A stretch of 64,000 nucleotides of DNA from NCBI GenBank assembly GCA_003402345.1, contig QFXH01000001.1, forward strand, positions 248,001 through 312,000, in the 5' to 3' direction. Below the pieces are notes generated by a model, which was not told the DNA's origin, did not search any database, and saw nothing but the letters and a program-made list of their open reading frames with translations. The stretch's first letter is position 1; every line of letters starts with the position of its first letter. Both the position numbers and the translations under genes were made by a program. Source of the stretch: Candidatus Nitrotoga sp. MKT. GTDB lineage: Bacteria; Pseudomonadota; Gammaproteobacteria; Burkholderiales; Gallionellaceae. This document shows positions 19,522 to 30,253 of this stretch, piece by piece.

Positions 19522-22500
19522 TTACAAATCAGGGATTTTTTTAGTGGAATTGGTTTCTTCAGCAAATACAGAGAACAGCAAAGGCAGTAATAGCAAGGTA
19601 AACAGGGTAGCAGAAACAATGCCACCAACGATAACCACGGCAAAAGGACGCTGTGTTTCTGAGCCTATACCATGAGAAAGCGCGGCAGGTAACAGACCAA
19701 TACCGGCCATCAGCGCAGTCATCAGGATAGGGCGCAAACGTGCCACTGCCCCTTCCAACACGCTCTCGTGCATCTCTTTGCCATTACGTAAGCCTTCCAT
19801 GAATTGCTCCACCATGATCACACCATTTTGAACTGATATACCTGCCACGGCAATGAACCCAACGGCAGCCGAAACGGATAGATGCAATCCGGCAAACCCA
19901 AGGCCAGCAATGCCGCCAATTAGTGTAAAGGGCACCATCAAAATTACCAAAAGCGCTTTGCGCATGGAGCGAAATGCCCAAAACAACAGTATAAAAATCA
20001 TCAGAATTGACAACGGTACAATGATTTTGAGACGTTTAATTGCACGTTGCTGGTTTTCAAATTGCCCACCCCAAATCATGCTATAGCCAGGCGGAAGCTT
20101 CACCTGTGCGTTCACTTTTTCCATCGCTTCAGCAACAAAACTGCCTTGGTCACGTCCGAGCAAATTAGCTTTTACTGCGACTAACCGTCCACCCGCTTCA
20201 CGCCCGACACGAGCCGCTCCCTGCCGTACTGCAACTTCGGCAATTGAACCCAAGGGTAAAGTTCCTCCAGCAGGTAGCGATATCGGTAAATCAGCCAGAT
20301 CATCTACTGCATCCCGGTAAGGTTTATCCAAGCGTAAAGTTACATCAAAGCGTCGGCTTCCTTCGTAAAAAACGTTGGCTGTGCTGCCTGCCATAGCGAT
20401 ATTTATGGTGTTATTCACATCATTGACATTAATGCCATAACGCGCCATCCGATTGCGGTCGAGCGTAATATTTAATTCGGTTTGTCCGCCAACTTTAATT
20501 GCGGCTACATCAGCTGCTCCACGAATGCTATTCAAAATATGGGCGACTTGCTCAGATTTATCTTCCAAAATTTCCAGATCGGGACCGAAAATTTTAACCG
20601 ATATTTCACCCTTCACACCCGACAATGCCTCCTCTACGTTATCTTGAATGACTTGCGAAAAATTGGTAGGTACGCCGGGAATAGCACGGATTTTTATGGT
20701 CATATCCGCAATTAATGCTTCTTTGTCAGCGAAATGCCAAGTGTCATGCGGGTTGAGATCGGCCATAATTTCCAAATTATTCGGCCCCTTCGGATCAGTA
20801 CCATCGTCAGGACGGCCAACTTGGGTAGCGACATTATTAACCTCGGGATAAGAATTCAGAATAGCCCGCACCTGGCTTTCAACATCTTTAGTTTTATCTA
20901 ATGCAGTTGCCGGCGGCAAGCTGATAGTCAGCCAGATGTTACCTTCATCCAGCTTGGGTAAAAATTCACTACCAAGCAAGGGGATTGCCATAAGCGCAAT
21001 AACCAGGACACAGGTCGAAGCCGCTACGATACTTCGACGACGATTCCTTGCCCATAACAACAAACTGCGATAATGTTCCTGCAGCTTGTGCATCCAATCA
21101 CTATGTTTTTCAGCAAGATCTTTGTGTTTTACCGCATAGCTCAATAATGTTGGCAATAACGTAAGTGTCAATAGAATTGCACCTAAAAGAGCAAAAGTTA
21201 GGGTAAGCGCCACGGGCGTAAAAATTTTCCCCTCTACACGCTGGAAGGTAAATATTGGCAAAAAAGCCAATATAATTATTGCCTTAGAGAATAAAATAGG
21301 ATGCCCCATTTCGATGCTCGTTTGCTTGATGAGATGTAACCGCCAGCCATAAGTTTGATGCTGCGGCAATGCATTCACCTTGGCTAGAGCGAGTTTGACC
21401 ATCAGCGCTTCGATCAAAACGACTGCACTATCAATAATGATCCCGAAGTCAACCGCCCCGAGCGAAATCAAATTGGCTGACACGCCTCCATGATCAAGCA
21501 GGATAAATGCAAACAACATTGCCAAAGGAATAATCACCGCTACAGCAAGAGCCGCGTACCAATTACGCAGAAATAATATCAAGATGGCGATAACCAATAG
21601 AGCACCAACAATCAAATTCTCACTTACAGTATGAACTGCATGGCGCACCAAATCAGTTCTGTCATAATAAGGGACAATTTTTACACCCGGTGGCAGTTTA
21701 GTTGTTAGTTCTTCAATACGAATTTTGAGTGCTTCCACAACCCTAGTAGCATTTTGCCCTTTGGTCATTTGCACGATACCTTGCACCACGTTATCGTAAT
21801 CGTTAAAAGCCACCATGCCGGAGCGTGGCCGATCACCAATTACTACCTCACCGACATCGCTAACCAGTACAGTTTTGCCATCTTTGGCAATAACCACAAC
21901 ACGTGCAATATCACCCGTAGTTTTAAACAAACCGATGCTGCGCACCACCAATGCCTCATCACCCCGCTTCAGTACACCGCCACCACCATTATTACTATTG
22001 ACACTAAGGGCTTGCGCTACCTGATCGATAGTCACATTGAATTTGCGCAAAAGAAAAGGATTAATGTGAACTTGATATTCTTTCACCGCACCGCCGAAAC
22101 TAACTACATCTGCCACACCCCGAACTTGACGTAACGCGGGCCGCAGCACCCAATCCTGTAATGCACGCACTTCTCTGGGGGACATATCTTTAGGTACTTC
22201 CAGTACATAACGATATACTTCACCCACCGCGTTCGTGAGGGGAGCCAGACTGGGCTGTACACCAGGAGGTAGGCTGATGTTCTGTAATTTTTCCAGCACT
22301 TGATGGCGCGCAAAATAATCATCGGTACGGTCAGAAAAAGTCAAAGTGATTACTGATAAACCAGTAATAGATACAGAACGCAATTGTGTCATGCGCGGAA
22401 CGCCACTCATTTCACGCTCAATCGGTAACGTTATACTGCGTTCGACTTCTTCCGGGGCTTGCCCTAAAGCTTGGGTAACAATCTGCACCTGCACATCCTG

Positions 22501-22626
22501 CACATCAGGGAATGCCTCAATCGGCAGATTTTCGATGGCCTGCCAACCAGCAATAATCAGTACAAATGTGCCCGCAAGCACAAACATACGCTGTTGTAAC
22601 GCGAAAGTAATTAACTTCTCTAACAT
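19522..22626 (-). CDS. Heavy-metal efflux RND pump (CzcA/CusA family)
   Basis: Inner-membrane proton-driven transporter of 1034 residues, the engine of a three-part metal efflux complex. The N-terminus (LPIEAFPDVQDVQVQIVTQALGQAPEEVE) is a family hallmark. The fourth membrane helix carries D-x5-D-x6-E in DFGIIIDSAVVLIEA, the proton-relay pattern of HME-RND pumps, and a second repeat includes GFIAVAGISVQNGVIMVEQ. This points to divalent cations (Zn, Co, Cd, Ni) rather than Cu/Ag. The exact metal cannot be fixed from sequence. It lies 17 bp after the adaptor gene. Confidence 0.93.
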   Translation of the reverse strand: MLEKLITFALQQRMFVLAGTFVLIIAGWQAIENLPIEAFPDVQDVQVQIVTQALGQAPEEVERSITLPIEREMSGVPRMTQLRSVSITGLSVITLTFSDRTDDYFARHQVLEKLQNISLPPGVQPSLAPLTNAVGEVYRYVLEVPKDMSPREVRALQDWVLRPALRQVRGVADVVSFGGAVKEYQVHINPFLLRKFNVTIDQVAQALSVNSNNGGGGVLKRGDEALVVRSIGLFKTTGDIARVVVIAKDGKTVLVSDVGEVVIGDRPRSGMVAFNDYDNVVQGIVQMTKGQNATRVVEALKIRIEELTTKLPPGVKIVPYYDRTDLVRHAVHTVSENLIVGALLVIAILILFLRNWYAALAVAVIIPLAMLFAFILLDHGGVSANLISLGAVDFGIIIDSAVVLIEALMVKLALAKVNALPQHQTYGWRLHLIKQTSIEMGHPILFSKAIIILAFLPIFTFQRVEGKIFTPVALTLTFALLGAILLTLTLLPTLLSYAVKHKDLAEKHSDWMHKLQEHYRSLLLWARNRRRSIVAASTCVLVIALMAIPLLGSEFLPKLDEGNIWLTISLPPATALDKTKDVESQVRAILNSYPEVNNVATQVGRPDDGTDPKGPNNLEIMADLNPHDTWHFADKEALIADMTIKIRAIPGVPTNFSQVIQDNVEEALSGVKGEISVKIFGPDLEILEDKSEQVAHILNSIRGAADVAAIKVGGQTELNITLDRNRMARYGINVNDVNNTINIAMAGSTANVFYEGSRRFDVTLRLDKPYRDAVDDLADLPISLPAGGTLPLGSIAEVAVRQGAARVGREAGGRLVAVKANLLGRDQGSFVAEAMEKVNAQVKLPPGYSMIWGGQFENQQRAIKRLKIIVPLSILMIFILLFWAFRSMRKALLVILMVPFTLIGGIAGLGFAGLHLSVSAAVGFIAVAGISVQNGVIMVEQFMEGLRNGKEMHESVLEGAVARLRPILMTALMAGIGLLPAALSHGIGSETQRPFAVVIVGGIVSATLFTLLLLPLLFSVFAEETNSTKKIPDL

Positions 22627-22643
22627 TTGGCTAGAACCAGCAT

Positions 22644-23819
22644 TCAGTTATGTACGGCATCACTCGTTGATCCGAGTTCAGAATTAAGTAACAGTGCTCC
22701 ACTTGTGACCACACGTTCGCCTGCCTGCAAACCTTCTTTGACATAAGCATATTCGCTCCCCTGCAAGCTTAGCGTAACCCGGCGCCGTTCTAACACGCCT
22801 GGTGATTGTTCTACAAATATGAAACTGAACAGGCCTTCGGTGACTATGGATGCATTGGGTACGCGGGGTAATTTTGATCTTTCACTTGCAATTGGAGTGA
22901 CACGCGCAAACATTTCGGGTTTTAGTTTGAGGTGTGGATTATCCAGTTCACAGCGTACCTGTATACGCCGGGTGAACGGATCCAACGCCCCACCAATAAC
23001 TGCCACTTTACCTTGAAAAATTTCGCCAGGGTAAGCATCAACTTCAACAGAAACCATATCGCCAAGGTCTATTTTATCGAGCTGCCGCTCGGGTAGATCT
23101 ATCTGTACCCAAAGATGATAAGGGTCAGTGATGACAAATAATGGATTGACGGCATCCGGCCTGACTTCACTGCCGGCATTGACTTGACGCTCGCTTATGA
23201 TCCCATCTATTGGCGCACGTAAAATAAACTGACCCGCTAAAGCGGACAAATCACCATTCAAATTTTTCATCCGTGCCTTAGCCCGTTGGGATTCCGCTTG
23301 TGCTTGCTGCCAATCAGCCGCAGCAGCTTCTACCTCCTTACGGGCAATTCCCTTGACTTGATACAACTGCTTAGTGCGTTCATATACTTCTTGTTTACGT
23401 AGTAGATCTGCATTTGCCTTTACGTTATCGGCTATTGCTATAGCAAAATCAGGTGAATCCAGAACGAGTAGGTGATCACCTTTTTTTATTTGCCCCCCTA
23501 CTTCAGCCGCTATTTTTACGACACGGCCTGCAAGCGGCGAAAAAACACGGGCAGTATGATTATCATTGTAAGCAACCCGCCCGTTAAGTGGCTCCACCAA
23601 AGGTTCAGGAAACGCTTCAACCGTTTTTATTTTCAAAAATGACAACTGTGGGGCGTTTGCCGCAAACCGTAACTGGTTAGACGACTTTGAGGCAGGAGGT
23701 TTTCCTGAGTTTGGAGCCAAGCTGGGAGCGCTAAATTTATGCCACCCCCAGTAGCCAGCAATAACCACCAAAGTAATGGCGGAAAGAAGCAGTAATAAAT
23801 TTTTATTTAATTTGATCAT
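22644..23819 (-). CDS. RND efflux periplasmic adaptor (CzcB family)
   Basis: Membrane-fusion protein of 391 residues linking the RND pump to the outer-membrane channel. An N-terminal hydrophobic anchor (about residues 8-26) is followed by the barrel-sandwich half-motif (GRVVKIAAEVGGQIKKGDHLLVLDSPDFA), a helical hairpin around residues 135-185, the returning lipoyl half (RAPIDGIISERQVNAGSEV) and a beta-barrel. There is no extra histidine-rich metal-binding N-terminus as in some CzcB proteins. It is the middle gene of a channel-adaptor-pump operon. Confidence 0.92.
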   Translation of the reverse strand: MIKLNKNLLLLLSAITLVVIAGYWGWHKFSAPSLAPNSGKPPASKSSNQLRFAANAPQLSFLKIKTVEAFPEPLVEPLNGRVAYNDNHTARVFSPLAGRVVKIAAEVGGQIKKGDHLLVLDSPDFAIAIADNVKANADLLRKQEVYERTKQLYQVKGIARKEVEAAAADWQQAQAESQRAKARMKNLNGDLSALAGQFILRAPIDGIISERQVNAGSEVRPDAVNPLFVITDPYHLWVQIDLPERQLDKIDLGDMVSVEVDAYPGEIFQGKVAVIGGALDPFTRRIQVRCELDNPHLKLKPEMFARVTPIASERSKLPRVPNASIVTEGLFSFIFVEQSPGVLERRRVTLSLQGSEYAYVKEGLQAGERVVTSGALLLNSELGSTSDAVHN

Positions 23820-23860
23820 AAAGCATATTTCTCATTTGGTGAGGCAAGTAATACGGTTAA

Positions 23861-25411
23861 TCAGTTCTTACTTGTAACATCGGAACGATTCCACCACCCT
23901 CCCCCAAGCGCTTGGTATAAGGCTGCCGCATCACCAAAGCGATTGGTTTGAGCCTGGATCAGGTTAATTAATGATTGCTGATGGCTTTGCTCGGCTATCA
24001 CCACTATTTGATAACTGACATAGCCCAACTTATATTGCTTGCGGGTAATCTCAGCATTTACTTTCAGGGCTTGTTCAGACCGTACTGCGGCTTTCAAGAA
24101 ATCAGCATCTGACTGGATAGCATGCAGCGTATCAGCCACATTCTGAAAAGCAGTAATCACCACATTTCGATAATCTGCACTGGCCTGAACCAGATGCTCT
24201 CTTGCGGCACGCTCCTTAGCTTTCAATGTCCCGCCATCAAACAGCGTTTTAGAAATGCTTCCGAGCAACGAAAAAAAAGGACCACCTGTCTGAAACATCC
24301 AATTTGGAGTTGATGCCATTCCTCCAATCGCCCCGGTAATTGCAAACTGCGGAAGCCGGCTTGCTATGGCCACGCCGACTTCCGCACTGGCTGAATGTAA
24401 TTGTTCTTGCGCGGCTCGTATATCAGGGCGCTGCTCAACGAGCTGTGATGGAAGACTTAATGGAAGCTCCTGCGGTAAATGAAGCGACGCAAGCTCAAAT
24501 TTTTCTGGAACATCTTCATTGGGTAAATTACCCGCCAGGGCGCGGATCAAATCGCGGGTTTGTTCGAGCTGCTTTTTCATTGGGATGAGCGCTTGCTCTG
24601 CCTGTGCCTTCAATGATTCTTGAAACGCCACATCAAGTTCAGCAATATATCCAAGCTTAAGCTGTTTGCGCATAATCTCAAGATTTTCATTGTAGAAATT
24701 AATGATTTTTTGCATCACAGCAATTTGGCTGCGTAGCGACGCTTCCTGTAAGGCAGCCGCCACCACATTTGAAGCAAGTGTGATATAGGTCGCTTCCAAT
24801 TGAAAATGCTGTGCATTTAATTGGGCTTGAAGAGACTCCACCTGCCGACGGTTACCACCAAACACATCCGGTACATAACCCACCGTTAATTGCGCAACGT
24901 GATAATTGTAATAAGTTGGTTCAACAAATATGGGCCCCGCAGGATTGAAGCCGGTTTGGATGCTCCGGCCATTTCCCTGTAAACCCAATGCATTCCCGCC
25001 ATTGTTACCAGCAAGTTTATTACGGGATGGTGAATAATTGGCACCTAGCGTGGGATAGAAAAACCCCTCTTGCGCAATAACGTTTTGCTGCATCCGACGT
25101 AGCGCTGCCTGTGCCGACTGAATAGATGGATTGGCCTTAAAAGCCCGTTGAATTAATGAATTAATTTGCGGTGAATGAAACATCGTCCACCAATCAAAAG
25201 GAATAGATACTGACGTATTATATTTTTGTAACTCTCCGCTTTGACCTGGTGTCACGGCAGTGTCCTGCTGTAAGGGTTGAGGAGAATAACTGGTAGCACG
25301 AGGGGCTTCAGGTTTTTTGAAGTCAGGGCCCATAGCGCAGCCATTCAGTAGCGCCAAAAATGTTAGCGCAACCCAATGGAATGAGCTCTTCGTTAAGAGC
25401 TTTCGAGTCAC
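23861..25411 (-). CDS. Outer-membrane efflux lipoprotein (NodT/OprM type)
   Basis: Outer-membrane channel of the same efflux complex. I choose the GTG at 25411 because it puts the lipobox LLNGC at residue 25 behind a proper signal peptide (516 residues). The frame is open to ATG 25573, but that would bury the lipobox at residue 79. Family features are GPDFKKPEAP right after the lipid cysteine, two homologous helical halves (RRMQQNVIAQEGFFYPTLGANYSPSRNKL; RPDIRAAQEQLHSASAEVGVA), and LYQALGGGW at the C-terminus. It is first in the operon, 41 bp before the adaptor gene. Confidence 0.88.
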   Translation of the reverse strand: MTRKLLTKSSFHWVALTFLALLNGCAMGPDFKKPEAPRATSYSPQPLQQDTAVTPGQSGELQKYNTSVSIPFDWWTMFHSPQINSLIQRAFKANPSIQSAQAALRRMQQNVIAQEGFFYPTLGANYSPSRNKLAGNNGGNALGLQGNGRSIQTGFNPAGPIFVEPTYYNYHVAQLTVGYVPDVFGGNRRQVESLQAQLNAQHFQLEATYITLASNVVAAALQEASLRSQIAVMQKIINFYNENLEIMRKQLKLGYIAELDVAFQESLKAQAEQALIPMKKQLEQTRDLIRALAGNLPNEDVPEKFELASLHLPQELPLSLPSQLVEQRPDIRAAQEQLHSASAEVGVAIASRLPQFAITGAIGGMASTPNWMFQTGGPFFSLLGSISKTLFDGGTLKAKERAAREHLVQASADYRNVVITAFQNVADTLHAIQSDADFLKAAVRSEQALKVNAEITRKQYKLGYVSYQIVVIAEQSHQQSLINLIQAQTNRFGDAAALYQALGGGWWNRSDVTSKN

Positions 25412-25809
25412 ATTCTTAATTATTCTGTGCTGCTTAATTGTCAAGGCCAAAACCGAAATGAAATAAATCAATTTGAATGCGACGCTTGCATAAAGATAAT
25501 TGATATGTTCCAAGCATTCCCGAAAAAAGTGTAAATCAAGTTTAGGTACACCTAGAGTATTTAACATAGACATTATAGTCCAAAGTATATTTTTTCTCTT
25601 TTCAAACGGCTATTTAAAAAGCTGCAATTTGATTGAACGCTCGCATTATTCAATTAGAGCGTACCAAAACTCTTGAGCATATGCACTTTCTCGCATTACA
25701 GCTCCCCTTTTCATTCGAAGAGTGAAATAAACCGTAAAACCCGCTTTATTCGTCGTGCTGTGTTTTCCCAGACTGATGATAATCACTACAGTCAATGGAA
25801 TAGTAAATC

Positions 25810-26961
25810 ATGGCAGAAGATAGCGATCTCGAAAAAACAGAACAACCCTCACAGCGGCGCCTAGACCAGGCCCGCGAAGAAGGTCAGGCAGCGCGTTCGC
25901 GCGAACTATCCACTTTTTCCGTACTTTTTGCAGGTGGTGCCGGGCTATGGCTGATGGGTTCCGCGCTATCTACGCAATTAATAAAGCTGTTGCGTGATGG
26001 CCTGACTCTTGATACCACACTGGCTTTTAATACCGATTTGTTATTGCCACGTTTGCATACATTGTCGCTGGAAGCGCTAGTGGCATTTCTGCCTATTTTA
26101 TTGTTACTGCTTGTTACTGCCGCGCTGTCTCCATTATTGCTTAATGGCTGGATATTCAGCTTAAAAGCACTACAACCCAACCTTTCTAAACTCAATCCGA
26201 TCGCAGGTATAGGCCGCATGTTTTCGGTTAATAGCCTGGTTGAACTTGGTAAGGCGATTGCCAAATCGTTAGTAGTAGGTGGGGTAGGCGCATGGGTTAT
26301 TTGGCACAACAAAGATTCGGTGATGATGTTGATAGCGGAACCATTAATTACCGCCTTGCCTCATCTTGGCTATCTGTTATGGATAAGCTTCGCCACTATT
26401 ATGGGTGGCATGCTTTTAATTGCGTTAGTGGATGTCCCCTTCCAATTGTGGGAACACAACAAAAAATTGAAAATGACCAAGGAAGAAGTTCGTCAGGAAG
26501 CCAGAGAATCCGAGGGAGATCCTCAGGTCAAAGGGCGAATTCGCAGCATGCAACGCGAAATGGCACGTCGCCGCATGATGTCGAACATTCCGACGGCCGA
26601 TGTGGTGGTGACCAATCCTACTCACTATGCCGTCGCATTGAGTTACAGCGAAAAAGGCATGGGTGCACCTATCGTAGTCGCCAAAGGCTCCCATCTGCTT
26701 GCTGCACGCATACGTGAAATTGCCATACAGAATAATGTGCCTATCCTTGAAGCTCCCCCACTGGCGCGCGCCTTGCACAAGCATACCGAGTTGGGGCAGG
26801 CCATCCCCGAAGCGCTATACAACGCCGTCGCGGAAGTATTGGCCTATGTATATCAATTGCGCCGTTATCGCCAAGGCAGTGGTGTCATGCCGGATGCTCC
26901 ACATGACTTACCGGTGCCGCCACAACTTGATCCCGCATCTGATGGGGAAGGATCTATATGA
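25810..26961 (+). CDS. flhB: Flagellar export switch protein FlhB
   Basis: Membrane component of the flagellar type III export gate that switches export from rod/hook to filament substrates. At 383 residues it has normal length, with four membrane segments. The cytosolic domain contains the self-cleavage motif NPTH (in VVVTNPTHYAVAL), and KMTKEEVRQEARESEGDPQVK is also diagnostic. Its last codons overlap flhA by four bases (ATGA), showing translational coupling. Confidence 0.97.
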   Translation: MAEDSDLEKTEQPSQRRLDQAREEGQAARSRELSTFSVLFAGGAGLWLMGSALSTQLIKLLRDGLTLDTTLAFNTDLLLPRLHTLSLEALVAFLPILLLLLVTAALSPLLLNGWIFSLKALQPNLSKLNPIAGIGRMFSVNSLVELGKAIAKSLVVGGVGAWVIWHNKDSVMMLIAEPLITALPHLGYLLWISFATIMGGMLLIALVDVPFQLWEHNKKLKMTKEEVRQEARESEGDPQVKGRIRSMQREMARRRMMSNIPTADVVVTNPTHYAVALSYSEKGMGAPIVVAKGSHLLAARIREIAIQNNVPILEAPPLARALHKHTELGQAIPEALYNAVAEVLAYVYQLRRYRQGSGVMPDAPHDLPVPPQLDPASDGEGSI

Positions 26962-29042
26962 TTAACTTACTAACCATACAAAATTTAATCAAGCGTGTTG
27001 GTTTGCGCAGCATGGCTGGACCAGCCCTGATTGTGATAATTCTGGCGATGATGGTGTTGCCATTGCCGCCAATTCTGCTTGATATTTTGTTCACCTTCAA
27101 TATTGCAATAGCTGTCATGGTTTTGCTGGTAAGCATGCATACCGTCAAGATTCTGGATTTCGCTGTATTTCCCACCGTTCTGCTGATTACCACATTGCTG
27201 CGCCTTTCGCTTAACGTGGCTTCCACTCGTGTGGTGCTATTGGAAGGCCATACTGGCCCTGGAGCTGCCGGCAAGGTAATTGAAGCATTCGGCCACTTCC
27301 TGGTGGGCGGCAATTACGCCGTCGGCATAGTCGTGTTCATTATTCTGGTGGTAATTAACTTTGTGGTGATTACCAAGGGTGCGGGACGTATCGCTGAAGT
27401 TGGAGCACGTTTTACATTGGATGCGATGCCGGGCAAGCAGATGGCGATCGACGCCGACCTGAATGCCGGGCTGATTGGCGAAGAAGAAGCGCGGCGGCGG
27501 CGCGCCGCTATTTCGCAGGAAGCGGATTTCTATGGCTCAATGGATGGAGCCAGCAAGTTCGTGCGCGGTGATGCGGTAGCGGGCATTATCATCATTTTTA
27601 TCAATGTCATCGGCGGATTAATCATTGGCGTATTTCAACACAGCCTGGATATCGCTACTGCCGCCAATAATTACACCTTGCTGGCCATCGGCGATGGTTT
27701 GGTGGCGCAAATTCCGGCACTTGTTATATCTACCGCCGCCGGCATGATGGTAAGCCGTGTATCTACTGAAGAAAACATCAGCCAGCAAATCGTAGGGCAG
27801 TTATTTAGCCAACCGCAGGTGTTGGTTTTAACTGCGGGCATCATTGGCATGCTGGGCCTGATTCCTAACATGCCGCATTTCTCTTTCTTATTGCTAGCTG
27901 GCGCTCTGGGCGGCCTGGCTTATTTCATCATGCAGCGCGGCAAAGCAGTCGAACAAAAGCCTGAAGCTGCAAATATTGTGGCGCCGCCATCAGAGACCAA
28001 TGAAGCTAGCTGGGAAGATGTGTCGCAAGTGGATATCCTGGGACTGGAAGTCGGGTATCGTCTTATCGCACTGGTTGATAAAGCACAAGACGGTGACCTA
28101 TTACGGCGCATCAAGGGGATACGCAAGAAATTTACGCATGACATCGGATTCTTGCCGCCTGCAGTGCATATCCGAGACAATCTTGACCTGCGCCCGAATG
28201 CTTACCGTATTACCCTGAAGGGAGTTGAAATTGGCACGGGCGATGCTTTTCCCAATATGCATCTGGCGATTAATCCCGGCAGCGTAAGCGGTACGTTACC
28301 CGGTACTCAAACGCAGGATCCGGCATTCGGCCTACCTGCCATCTGGATAGATACGGCGATGCGCGAGCAAGCGCAGTCTATGGGCTATACGGTGGTTGAC
28401 GCCAGTACGGTTATCGCCACCCATCTAAGCCATCTGATCCATACCCATTCCGCTGAACTACTGGGTAGGCAGGAATTACAGCAATTGTTCGATCATTTGA
28501 GCAAGCTGTCACCTAAATTGACCGAAGACCTTATTCCTAAGTTGCTACCGCTTTCTACAGTGCAGAAGGTAATGCAAAACTTGCTCGACGAAGGCATGCA
28601 TATCCGTGACATGCGCACCATATTGGAAACGTTGGCGGAGTGTGCCGCCCAAACACAGGACGCACACCATCTTACCGCCTTAGTGCGTGTCGCGCTTGGC
28701 CCAGCCATCGTGCAACAGTTCTACCCTGCGGCGCAGGAATTGCAAGTTATCGGCATGGATAAAGAACTGGAATATATCTTAATGCAGGCCATGCAAACGG
28801 GCGGCAGCAATTCAGCTATCGAACCCGGATTGGCCGATACGCTTCTGCGTGAAGCACGGACTGCCGCACAGTTGCAAGAACAATTAGGGCTACCCACGGT
28901 GCTGTTGGTACCAGGACAGTTACGCGATTTGCTGGCACGTTTTCTGAAACGTGCATTACCGCAACTTAAAGTTATTTCGCATGACGAAGTGCCCGGCTTC
29001 AAGGCCGTGCGAGTAACCTCAATGGTAGGAGGAAGAGCATGA
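26958..29042 (+). CDS. flhA: Flagellar export gate protein FlhA
   Basis: Large membrane protein of the export gate, 694 residues. The N-terminal half has about eight membrane helices with the conserved loop PGKQMAIDADLNAGLIGEEEARRRR, and the C-terminal half is the cytosolic substrate-docking domain. It overlaps flhB and flhF by four bases on each side (ATGA), so the three are made from one transcript. Confidence 0.98.
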   Translation: MINLLTIQNLIKRVGLRSMAGPALIVIILAMMVLPLPPILLDILFTFNIAIAVMVLLVSMHTVKILDFAVFPTVLLITTLLRLSLNVASTRVVLLEGHTGPGAAGKVIEAFGHFLVGGNYAVGIVVFIILVVINFVVITKGAGRIAEVGARFTLDAMPGKQMAIDADLNAGLIGEEEARRRRAAISQEADFYGSMDGASKFVRGDAVAGIIIIFINVIGGLIIGVFQHSLDIATAANNYTLLAIGDGLVAQIPALVISTAAGMMVSRVSTEENISQQIVGQLFSQPQVLVLTAGIIGMLGLIPNMPHFSFLLLAGALGGLAYFIMQRGKAVEQKPEAANIVAPPSETNEASWEDVSQVDILGLEVGYRLIALVDKAQDGDLLRRIKGIRKKFTHDIGFLPPAVHIRDNLDLRPNAYRITLKGVEIGTGDAFPNMHLAINPGSVSGTLPGTQTQDPAFGLPAIWIDTAMREQAQSMGYTVVDASTVIATHLSHLIHTHSAELLGRQELQQLFDHLSKLSPKLTEDLIPKLLPLSTVQKVMQNLLDEGMHIRDMRTILETLAECAAQTQDAHHLTALVRVALGPAIVQQFYPAAQELQVIGMDKELEYILMQAMQTGGSNSAIEPGLADTLLREARTAAQLQEQLGLPTVLLVPGQLRDLLARFLKRALPQLKVISHDEVPGFKAVRVTSMVGGRA

Positions 29043-30253
29043 ACATGAAAAAGTTTTTGGCCCCAACTTCGCGCGATGCATTGCGATTAATACGTATTGA
29101 GATGGGCGCTGATGCGGTCATCCTATCTAACCGTAAGGTGGATGGTGGGGTTGAGATTATGGCGCTGGCCGGTTCAGAATTTGCCCAGTTGACACATGAG
29201 CCCAAACAACCGGCTCCCGTGGCAGTCCGGCCAGCAATAGTTGCTCAGGAGCGTATACCTGCTCCAGCTAAGGCGGAACCTGCAATATCACCCATATCTA
29301 CATTACAACAGGAACAGCAAGGTATCCTCAGTGAAATCAAATTCATGCGCAACATGATGCAAGAACAAGTGGACTGTCTATCGTGGTCGGATAGACAGCA
29401 GCGTGACCCCCAACGCACACGTATGTTGCGCGGCCTGCTGAATGCGGGGTTTAGCGCAGCACTGACACGCCAGATCGTTGACAAGATGCCAGCTACAGCG
29501 AATATGGAATGGGTACGCCGGGTACTGGGGAACAATTTGCGTATCGCCAAAAAACAAGAAGATTTAATAGTGCGCGGCGGCGTAGTTGCACTGATAGGTC
29601 CCACCGGCGTTGGAAAAACCACCACCACGGCAAAGTTAGCGGCCCGTGCAGTAGTTCGCTATGGTGCAGACAAGGTAGCATTACTCACCACCGACAGCTA
29701 CCGAATTGGCGCACATGAACAATTGCGCATCTATGGCAAGATACTTGGTGTGGCAGTACACGCGGTGCGCGATACCGAAGATTTACGTCTCACCTTGTCC
29801 GGCCTGAAGCAAAAACATTTGGTGCTGATTGATACCATCGGTATGGGGCAACGCGATAGTCGCATGGCAGCGCAAGCTGAGATGTTCAATGCTACTGGGG
29901 TGCAACGTCTGTTGTTGCTGAATGCCACCAGTAGCGGCGACACCCTGAATGATGTGGTATGCATGTATAACGGTGCCGGGGTGGTTGGTTGCATTCCCAC
30001 GAAACTGGACGAAGCGGTAACCTTTGGTACAGTGCTGGATGTCGCAATGCGTCACAAACTGACATTGCACTACATCGCCAATGGACAACGCGTGCCAGAA
30101 GATTTGCATGAAGTGAATATGGAATATCTGTTACATCGCGCTTTCAAACAATCTGCTAAAGCGGCTCCATTCACCTTGCATGAACTGGAATTTCCTGCAC
30201 TGATGGCGGGAGTGGGCGCGGCACCTGCAATGCGGGGGGAATATGCAACTTGA
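29039..30253 (+). CDS. flhF: Flagellar placement GTPase FlhF
   Basis: SRP-type GTPase that sets position and number of polar flagella, 404 residues. An N-terminal basic/variable region (MKKFLAPTSRDALRLIR, then proline/alanine-rich sequence) precedes the NG domain with P-loop [16 protein letters not shown] (about residue 185), TTDSYRIGAHEQLRIYG, and DTIGMGQRD. A second ATG three codons in is an alternative start. It overlaps flhA by four bases and fleN by 11 bases. Confidence 0.95.
   Translation: MNMKKFLAPTSRDALRLIRIEMGADAVILSNRKVDGGVEIMALAGSEFAQLTHEPKQPAPVAVRPAIVAQERIPAPAKAEPAISPISTLQQEQQGILSEIKFMRNMMQEQVDCLSWSDRQQRDPQRTRMLRGLLNAGFSAALTRQIVDKMPATANMEWVRRVLGNNLRIAKKQEDLIVRGGVVALIGPTGVGKTTTTAKLAARAVVRYGADKVALLTTDSYRIGAHEQLRIYGKILGVAVHAVRDTEDLRLTLSGLKQKHLVLIDTIGMGQRDSRMAAQAEMFNATGVQRLLLLNATSSGDTLNDVVCMYNGAGVVGCIPTKLDEAVTFGTVLDVAMRHKLTLHYIANGQRVPEDLHEVNMEYLLHRAFKQSAKAAPFTLHELEFPALMAGVGAAPAMRGEYAT

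Noticed and set aside
25384-25401. AGCTCTT/AAGAGCT hairpin near the start of the efflux channel gene
   Set aside because: It lies inside the chosen coding region just after the start and can be explained by codons; no regulatory reading is supported.
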